Shown: piece after piece, positions 56,212-64,000 of the stretch | How positions within the stretch are numbered: the first letter of the stretch is position 1 | How the letters are laid out: every line of letters begins with the position of its first letter | Assembly: GCA_947652605.1 (NCBI GenBank) | Contig: OX393576.1 | Span: 14,224,575-14,288,574, forward strand | Reading direction: 5' to 3' | DNA length: 64,000 nucleotides | Origin: Elmis aenea | Taxonomy: Eukaryota; Arthropoda; Insecta; Coleoptera; Elmidae | The notes under the pieces: model-generated | What the model was told of the DNA's origin: nothing | The model's database searches: none | What the model saw: the letters and a program-made list of their open reading frames with translations, nothing else | Made by a program: the position numbers and the translations under genes

Positions 56212-57920
56212 ACCTTCGATTAGGTGTAAAGGGACCCATCGGGCTCACATGATTGAATATCCTAAATGGTGAATAATTATTTAGGTACACAGTGCAAGTT
56301 CCGTGGTAGTGATTCTTAGTTTGTTTTGAAAAAGACTACCAAGGGCACTGATGCAGCAATCTCAATAGGTGTTAGTATTTTTGCAGAAACCTCAACTATT
56401 AATGATAACCTTACCAGGAATTTTAACTGCTGCTGGTAACTTCAATTTTTGTTGCTGCATATAATAAATCTCGAATGTGTTTTATAATTGTACTACATCA
56501 CTATATTTTAACGGAAAACCTTTCAACTACGCCTTAAACGCACGATATTAAATGCTTCAGCATAAAAAATCACTAATAGTTTAACTAACAAAGAAGGCCC
56601 GAGAAAAACAAATGCTACATTACTTATTAAACAACCCTTGTATAGCTTTATATTGTACTTGGCAGAAACAGTCAGTAATTATTGGCAATATTGAATTTGT
56701 TTTGTTTTGCAGACTTCCTCATTGGTTAATGGTTAATGTATTAGTTTAACAAAAGCGAATTAATACTTAACTGAAGTTTGAACCTCAAGTGTGCTCTTAG
56801 TGGCTGGTTCAAAAGTGCTTGTAGGTTATATTACACAGAGTTCACGTAGTAAAAGATAATGATTTGGAACATTGCTTTTAAACTTAGCAACGTTAAATAC
56901 AATACCTTTTCTTGAGGTCAAAAAACACGGTCATTTTTTATTTTGTTTATTTAATTGATATTTGTATATAATTATTACTGTACTTCTTAAGTAACTCGTT
57001 ATAAATGGTGTCACAGCCGAAAAGGCTAGCGTAATGCTAAGAGTAAATTGGGATTTAACTTTGGAGTAGGTCAATACCGTTTTAGAGCGAAATTTCTGCA
57101 AAATAAATGTAACCATAAATATTCCTCGTAACAGAATTAATTAACTCGTATTTATTCCTCTTTTCAGTGTTGTGTTTTAGGGGAATACATGTGTATGTAC
57201 GTATTTAAATTGTAAAAGGCTTATAAAAAACGTGAAACCTTAACATTTGCAACTCGGACTATATTAAATCTGTCACAATAAATTTTAATATGCGTGAAGA
57301 AAATTAGTGACGCTTGAAATCCGCAATAAAAGTTGTTCTTTTGTGCAAAATGCTGAAGAAAAGTATATTACTGTGGAAAGAAATCTGTTCGGCTGGCTTA
57401 TATCCATATTGGTAGCGCGGCTGTTCTCCCTGTGGATTTATGTGCAAAGGGGAAACAACTAGAACGCACTTTGCATGGAATCCAGCTGATCTCGTCTGAT
57501 TGCGTGTATCATTCCGTAACATAAAAATGGAGAGTTTTACATTGAATGCACCCAGATATCCATAAACTTGCTTACTTTACTTTCGCTTGGATGGATGGAT
57601 ACCTTTTCCTATCTAAATTGGGTTTTCGGGCGTTTACTTTCCGTACAATCAATTTTTTCGTATATTAGTCGTGATTGTGCGAAAATATCTACGCCAAATC
57701 AAATCAAATAAGCAGATCTTTGGACCACCCCACACACGGCGCTCCAATCTGCATATAATTTCACGGCTATCTCTACTATTATTCGTGCTGCAAAGATGGT
57801 TGCATGGGAACAGTTTTAAAAGGTGCTTTTGTTTTTAACATGTTAAAGCTGGCTTAGTGTTTGTAAAATTAAAACGATTTTTTCATATAAAAACGTAGTT
57901 AAAATTTGAATATTAATTCT
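56212..57920. other. Unique stretch, no gene
   Basis: 57290-57540 and 57720-57830 are richer in G+C and show no repeat similarity to the rest of the window. No coding signature was seen. Confidence 0.4.
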
Positions 57921-57928
57921 ATTTATAG

Positions 57929-59150
57929 CACGGTGGATAAAAATCATGATATTTTTAAAAAAATCTAAAAAATCGATTTATTTGATTTAAATCAGATTTT
58001 TTTGATTTAAATCAAATGTACCATATTATCGAATTTAGTGACATATTCACATGCTATTTCTGTTTTGTGCTAATATATTTAATAACCAATATATCTAATT
58101 CATTGGTGAATTTTTGTCAAAATGAAAAATTAAATATGAATTTTGAAAAAATCAGTGCTAAATGGTGATGTTTAATTAATTATATACAGGGTGAGTCATT
58201 AGTGCGGGATCGGTCGATTGTGGCTAAACGGCTTAAGATATGAAGTTGATTCAAATGCTCTTTTATACAGTTTTTTCTAAACAACACAATAAAAATATTT
58301 TCAAATATACAGGGTAAGTCACCTTTCTGGAACTAATAGCGACTTTTATATTTCAAATACAACACCCAATTTTTTATTTAATATTTTTGACCGCCTTAAT
58401 TTTAGCTTTGCATCAATATAAAATACTACAGGTTTTTATACGGCGTTGTAAAAAAAAAATTATTTTCTAAATTATTCAATGTTTTAAGTCTTTATTTAAA
58501 AAATTCTCCTGTAGTTATTTTGAAATACAGAGTTGTAATTTGGTATGGACATGCAGAAAAAATTTCTCTGTTCGCTCGATATGAAAAAATTTGAATCACA
58601 CATACAGGGGTGTTTATAAATAGGTGGCAACTTCCATGATTTTCAAAAGCTCGTAACTCGATTTTTTCAAATGCAAACCCCTGTATTTTTTTATGTCATC
58701 GAATTCATCTTTAAAAGAGCTTCATATTTTGTTAAGTATGTCCTATACCCAAAACTCATACTTTTCGAGACATTCGACATTTTTTTTCAAATCGTTATTG
58801 AAGCAAAAGAGTGCCGTGGAAATTGAAAAAACTGACTGTTCACTACGCTAACGTCAAAAACTTGTCATTTATATTTTGAATTATTGCATTTCCACAATGA
58901 ATATTACTTTACAAGAGCAAATTGATATGGTTTATTCACCATTTCGTGTATTTAATTACTAATAGTAATACAATTTTATTTTATTATAAATTAATATTAT
59001 ATTGTACTCATATAATCTGTGATTTAAATTGATAATTTTTTTTAAAAAATCACTTGATTTAAATCAATGATTTTTTTTTTAAAATCACTTGATTTAAATC
59101 ATGATTTAAATCGTGATTTAAATCAATTGATTTAAATCTGCTCAACCCTG
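57929..59150. mobile_element. hAT-like element rich in GATTTAAATC, with a nested element
   Basis: Left CACGGTGGATAAAAATC, right reversed CAGGGTTGAGCAGATTTAAA. An exact ATTTATAG duplication lies at 57921-57928 and 59151-59158. Both ends contain tandem palindromic GATTTAAATC units (57979-58018 and 59050-59138). A CAGGGTGAGTCATTAGTGCG terminus at 58187 marks a nested element. Confidence 0.8.
58187..58945 (+). repeat. Nested CAGGGTG fragment with transposase ORF start
   Basis: Starts CAGGGTGAGTCATTAGTGCG, with further CAGGGTAAG (58313) and CAGGGGTG (58605) termini inside, so several fragments are layered. At 58896 a frame begins MNITLQEQIDMVYSPF and stops after a further few codons. It resembles the N-terminus of arthropod DDE transposase ORFs (compare MNFNNEEKRDML at 8167). 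The right boundary is unknown. Confidence 0.5.
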
Positions 59151-59159
59151 ATTTATAGT

Positions 59160-59389
59160 CAGGGCGGGCCCCCAGAGTCGCTTATTGTGTTTTTTTTGCA
59201 CTTTATTCAAGTAAGAAGTTTACTTTTTAAATAAATGTTAAAACATTGACTGCAAAATTCTCTACTAACATAAAAACCGAAAAACATAAAATGACAAACC
59301 GAAATAGCCTTAAAAACATACATAAAAAGCAGTGTTAAAGAAGAGAGTCATAAACTAAAGTTAAATTAATTATTGTCTAATCACTAATA
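59160..59389. other. Short stretch with a solo hAT-like end
   Basis: CAGGGCGGGCCCCCAGAG at 59160 looks like an orphan terminus. Otherwise nothing is recognised. Confidence 0.4.
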
Positions 59390-59875
59390 CAGGGTTCTCG
59401 TTTTTCGAGGGCCACTATGGGGATCTCGTAAACGGTAAGAGTTACGCTTCGGTTAAATTAGAGCAAAGGTGTATATTCAGGTGCTTCATAATTTGACGCA
59501 AACAGAATCGAATTTTATTTCTGTAAAAACTTTTTCATGATCACTTTTTGCAAGGAATTATATTTTCCATCCGACGTTTTAAATCATCATCAGTTCAATT
59601 TTTTCTTATGGACGCTATATCTGATTTTAACGCCAATTTGTAGAGCATTTTATTCTGAATTCGACAATGTATAACACTTAGCACGTTTTTAAAACAATTG
59701 TTAAAATAGCAAAAACAAATACATTATTTTGAAAAATTCCTAATCGGCATGGTAAATAATTGTCTTTGTTCCTTTATTTTTGGAAGCAGGCAAGTAAACC
59801 ACTTGAAATTACTAATTTAACCGAAGTTACCGTTTAAGAGATCCCCATAGTGGCCCTCGAAAAACGAGAACCCTG
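59390..59875. mobile_element. CAGGGTTCTCG MITE
   Basis: CAGGGTTCTCGTTTTTCGAG and its inverse at 59856-59875, with TA flanks. 'ggccactatggggatctcgt' and 'taaacggtaagag' are mirrored at 59829-59855. The inner sequence is non-coding. Confidence 0.9.
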
Positions 59876-60254
59876 TATATTAAATAATTCTAAGTAAATT
59901 TTTTTGCGCATTTCTATTTGTGTAAGATCAATAATAATCTGATTGGCTACTTATTCCAGTGTTTCACTTTTCATGTTAAGAATGGCCAAAACGAAACTAA
60001 TGTTCAATCCCCTATTTATCGGGTCTATCGGAAGTAAGGTCCTATTATTAATACATCACTTCATAGACATAACGTTTCAAACGTTAGGTAAGGATATTTT
60101 TTGAAGCAAAAATGTAAAAAATCCAGAGACTAGTAAATTGTTTAGTGAAGGAATATATTTCTTTAATTTTTAGTGTTATATCGGGTAATTATATGCAAGT
60201 GGCATACTGCATTAATCACAAGTATTTTAAATTTAAAATGCCAGACATTTTAAA
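59876..60254. other. AT-rich stretch
   Basis: No gene recognised. Confidence 0.4.
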
Positions 60255-60970
60255 ACCCAAGGTTGTTATTTATATTGTTGAAAATATTATTTTGATTTTT
60301 AGATATTTTTATTTAAAATTCGTTGATACTAAAAAAAATACGCTCGCCGTTAAAAAGTTATGACACAAACTTACCTTTTTTTAAATGAAACCTGTTAATT
60401 GGCTATGGCCTATTTACATTTTTTATTTTTTTCTTATCCCAAATATATAAGGGTTGATGTAGTTATTTTCTATAATACGCAAGTTACGAAGGTCTATTAT
60501 TTTTTTTAAAGAAAAACAGGCTGTAAAAACATACAAAAACAAGGTGTAAAACCTTTTGAAACTCATGTTATACAAGTTACGAAGCTTTTTTTAATTTGTT
60601 GTTGTGATAAACATTATAAATATTTGATTATAAGATAACAACAATATAGTCGGAATCAGCAGTTATGTAGTATGTTGTTTATCTTATGTTCAAATATTTA
60701 TAATGTATATCACAACAACAAATTGAAAAAGCTTCGCAACTTGCGTATTATTGAAAAAAACTACATCAGCCCTTATACATACATTAGGAACGAGAAAAAA
60801 TAAGGAATTAAAATAGGCCATAGCCAACTATAGCTTCAATTTAAAAAAAGGTAAGTTTGTGTCATAACTTTTTAATGGCGAGCGTAAAAATATTTTTTTT
60901 TAGTATTATCGTATGTTGCATAAAAATAATATCTGTACATTTTTTCGATATTTACAACAATTACGGAACA
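60255..60970. repeat. ~700-bp palindrome
   Basis: Centre near 60658. Arms pair through 'aatttgttgttgtgat', 'acgcaagttacgaag', 'gttggctatggcc', 'gacacaaacttacc' and 'acgctcgcc'. The termini are not clear and no CAGGGTG end was found. Confidence 0.75.
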
Positions 60971-61837
60971 TGAAATATGACCCAAAAAAAACTGTTTTTT
61001 TTAAATAACTCAAAAACTTTGAAAAGGGTTCTGAGTTTGTCTCAAAACAACTGCACATTTTTGATAATTTAACAATAGTTACAATAATTATACGATTTTT
61101 AGCGAATATGAAAGTTACTGTTTACTAATAATATTCCTGAAAATGAATATAATATTAATAACAGTAAAAACTAAGTACTACGGGATGTAATAATGATAGT
61201 ATCAAAATAGTCTATTGAATATTTCATTTTAAGTAAGAAGCTTATTATTCGGGGTTCCGGAACAAAAGCCGCTTAGCTTCCTTAGAAAATTTTCGGATGT
61301 TTTTGTTTTACTTAGTTTTATAGTTACATTGTCCGTGCTCCACAATTATTTGGTAGCCGTAAAAAAGTCGTAAAATTCGCTGCCAGCCTCTTATCTATTG
61401 ATCAATAAATGTTGCAGTTTATCGTTGTTAACTGGATAGAATGTACAATATATTTTACTTGTGTTTTATTTGTAGTAAACTTCGTTTACAGAATTCGTTT
61501 AAAAAAAGTTTTGATAAACAAACAAAGCTCTTCGTATAAACAAAGAGAATTAAAAAACTTTTCGGTTTTGTTTTCCTATTCGAATTTATCTCCGAAGTTC
61601 CAGCTGTCGCTAGAAACCATGTAAACCTGAAATCCTGAAAAAAACTTAAGCTGTTTACTACAAAAAACACTGAATCCGTTATGGATTTTGTTTATAAACG
61701 TGCATCAACACACAATATGTACGCCATGTCTTAATTTGGATCTGATTATAGGGGAAAAGCTTTCTAGGAGATTTTAAATAGTAAAAGAGAATATAAATTA
61801 TCATATTTTAAAAAAAAAAGTTCTTTATTTTACTTAC
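60971..61837. other. AT-rich stretch, no gene
   Basis: Overlapping 71-codon frames on both strands at 61409-61670 have no family signature. Confidence 0.4.
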
Positions 61838-62115
61838 CAGGGTAGGTCACAATACGTTGTCGCTAGAATTTGATCAAGGCTGTGTTTATTGCATCAAGAA
61901 CATCAAAACTAAATGTTTAACAGAGTTATACGTGCCACTGATCATTTTCTTCGGAAAAATAGGGGAAAAACTGAAAAGCTGATAATAAAAGTAATTTTTG
62001 CAATCGCGTTGGCCATGAAACCGTCAAATGTAAATTTTTCTATCTACCAATGCGCGCATCCTTTGCAAGTAAAATGGTGCAAAGTTTTTGAAAACATCTT
62101 AAACGGTTCCGGAAT
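61838..62115 (+). repeat. Half copy of the 27771-28443 MITE
   Basis: CAGGGTAGGTCACAATACGT, then the same order of blocks ('cgttggccatgaaaccgtca', 'catcctttgcaagtaaaatg') down to 'aaacggttccgg', where the other arm should begin but does not. Confidence 0.8.
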
Positions 62116-62794
62116 TCATTACTTGTGTGCAACTGTTTTTTTTTTTTTTTAAGATTGACTGTTTTAAGTAGGTACAGTTCATCAAATAAAACAAATTATG
62201 CTTCGGAGAACATTTTTATCTACGAAGCGCAGATCTCAAATTTGTTTTCCCCATGGAGAGTAGGCTACACTATGAACGCATGTTATAATTTATTTAGATT
62301 TAATAGAAGTAGTAAATAAAAAATCATAAATTATCATGAAATGTAAAAATACCTTCAATTATTTAAGTTTTTTGTGTTAATTAAGTACAGCTAGTTTATT
62401 TATTTGATTTTTTGTTTTGTTTTTCCATGGCCACTTTGATTAAACTTTATAAATGCTGTAATATTGTAATAACTTACTTAGTTTTAAAGGTAAACGTAAC
62501 AACCTCTGCATCAATGAAACGAGAACAAAATCTCTTTATTAGCGTCACAGCCAACTACAAGCCGTATTTAAAATAAGAAAGTTAATGTAAAAAAAAAACT
62601 AAAACAAATGAAGATACATAAAATGTATTAACAAATTTCAAATGCACGGGTCCAATAAAGTTGAAAAATATTTTGAGTATGATTTCAAATAAGCAAGTTA
62701 TAAGGAAAAATCGAAAACGTCATGTTTTTGTTTTTATTTATTAATAACGCAGAAAAGATTTTTTCATAGAATAGATGCTCTTAAATCATTGATT
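62116..62794. other. AT-rich stretch
   Basis: Nothing recognised. Confidence 0.4.
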
Positions 62795-62802
62795 GTTTTA
62801 AT

Positions 62803-63328
62803 CAGGGGTTTGGAGCAGTCCAATTTTTTAGTTGCTCCGCTCCAGCTCCGCTCCGCGCTCCAAATATTAATAAAATAAGTTTTTTATTTAACATTTTGTT
62901 TTTAAAAACAAAGCTAAAATTTTATGACATATGTGGAAATGGACCAAAAATTACAATATTTGACCCTAAGAAACAAGTGAAGTTAAATAAATGAACAAAT
63001 TATTGATCTTCAGTTAAAAAAGTTAAAAAAAGAAACAAAAGTTCTTTAAAATTTTTCAAAATTCAAATAAAAAATAATGAAAAATAAAATTCAGAAAAGT
63101 TACATTATAATAATTTTACTTCAAAAAAATCAAATTTAGTATATAATTTTATTAAATTACTATACCCATGAGAATAATTCATAAAAAAAAATTGTAGTTT
63201 ATAGTAGTAGTAAAGTGGAGCAGTGGAGCAATCAAAATTCTTTGCTCCTGGCTCCGCTCCCGCTCCGGGCAAAAACCCATTGCTCCACTGCTCCGCGCTC
63301 CAGCTCCGCGCTCCGCTCCAAACCCCTG
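62803..63328. mobile_element. hAT-type element with GCTCC minisatellite ends
   Basis: CAGGGGTTTGGAGCAGTCC left and its inverse right. Exact GTTTTAAT duplication at 62795-62802 and 63329-63336. GCTCC/GGAGC pentamers are tandemly repeated at both subterminal regions (62833-62862 and 63226-63318). The core is AT-rich and non-coding. Confidence 0.92.
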
Positions 63329-63336
63329 GTTTTAAT

Positions 63337-64000
63337 TCATTTAACCAACTCTGTATCTCTTACCATTAACGAGATCCCCATCCTTTTCACGATATATGAA
63401 TTCCTGTTTCTGATTTAATACCACATGAACTGCAATAATTGACATTCGCTTGTTTTTCTTTTTTCGTTTTTACGGTTTGCCGTCGAATTCGTAAACTCGA
63501 CGAAAGGAGCAATTTTTACGATATATTTAATGGCTTTCAGTTTATAGCACATTCACTCCATTATACCTACTATGTATAATACTGTTGGGCCGTAAAGTTT
63601 GCAACTGCTAATGCAGTCGTAATCGTATTTGTGATTTAGGAGACTTGTCATAGGCAGAACAGCTCTGCTTTGTATTACTTTACTCCAACGTCTACATCAG
63701 ATTATAAAACAGCAATAGACCTAGAATTACAAGTTAATTTAGTGTGCTAATGTTACGGTTTGGAGTTGCGTTCACGATTAGTGCTAAAATTGGAATGGCT
63801 TATGAGTTACTGTTTCGCTATACGTATATCGTATATATTATTAAAAGAGATTTCTAGCTATATTCGACAAATTATAGATATGGTATTATTAATACAAGCG
63901 CCAAGCTGAATTGGAAAATTTAAAAAAAAAAACTCAAGAGGCCGTGAAGACCAAAATCCGCACCTTCATATTATTTGGTTCTTTACATTTAATTCCAGGT
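63337..64000. other. Unique stretch with a short MITE fragment
   Basis: 63345-63385 carries 'ctcttaccattaacgagatc', the terminal module of the CAGGG families. The rest shows nothing recognisable. Confidence 0.45.

Overview
This 64-kb window reads as AT-rich insect nuclear DNA: a very large intron or an intergenic tract filled with transposable elements. No host coding exon, structural RNA gene or CRISPR array could be supported. The organism call (insect, possibly a beetle) is an inference. It rests on the mix of mariner, piggyBac and hAT elements, Jockey-like LINEs, tRNA-derived SINEs and abundant long-inverted-repeat MITEs with CAGGGTG-type ends. The order is not proven by anything in the sequence.

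Layout. 1-5.4 kb holds a SINE, a hAT MITE, a retroposon tail, two palindromic MITEs and a decayed LINE tail. 6-9 kb is mostly CAGGGTG-element material. 13.3-14.6 kb is a 5'-truncated Jockey-like LINE with poly(A) and an 11-bp target-site duplication (TSD). 15.3-19.5 kb has two copies of a GTTTGTTCC-ended repeat, a dead mariner split by a hAT MITE, and another palindromic MITE. 20.3-21.4 kb is an element with repeated GTTTACAC ends. 22.5-24.6 kb is a second LINE, split by a 911-bp MITE at its reverse-transcriptase active site. 25.75-26.94 kb is a three-layer nested palindrome. 27.8-31.2 kb holds MITEs and hAT elements. 33.85-36.73 kb is a TTAA-flanked piggyBac-like element carrying two mariners in opposite orientation. 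38.9-47.5 kb contains hAT MITEs, a full-length SINE with 14-bp TSDs, and two copies of a composite palindrome. 50.88-51.07 kb is a perfect 92-bp-arm palindrome. 54.58-55.99 kb is a 15-bp tandem array beside a 1.3-kb palindrome. 57.9-59.15 kb is a hAT-like element with a CAGGGTG element inside it. 59.4-63.3 kb holds further palindromes and a hAT element rich in GCTCC repeats.

The genes present are all remnants of transposition proteins (two LINE reverse transcriptases, a LINE tail and three mariner transposases), and all are broken. Insertion boundaries are often exact, so several relative ages can be read: the hAT MITE is younger than the mariner it splits, the 911-bp MITE is younger than its LINE, and the mariners are younger than the piggyBac-like element.

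The most unusual signal is the architecture of the CAGGGTG elements. Many are near-complete palindromes, and in several each arm is itself a smaller TA-flanked unit with inverted CAGGGTG-type ends, like a eukaryotic counterpart of a composite transposon. At one locus a palindrome sits within 2 nt of the centre of another palindrome and carries a third at its own axis.
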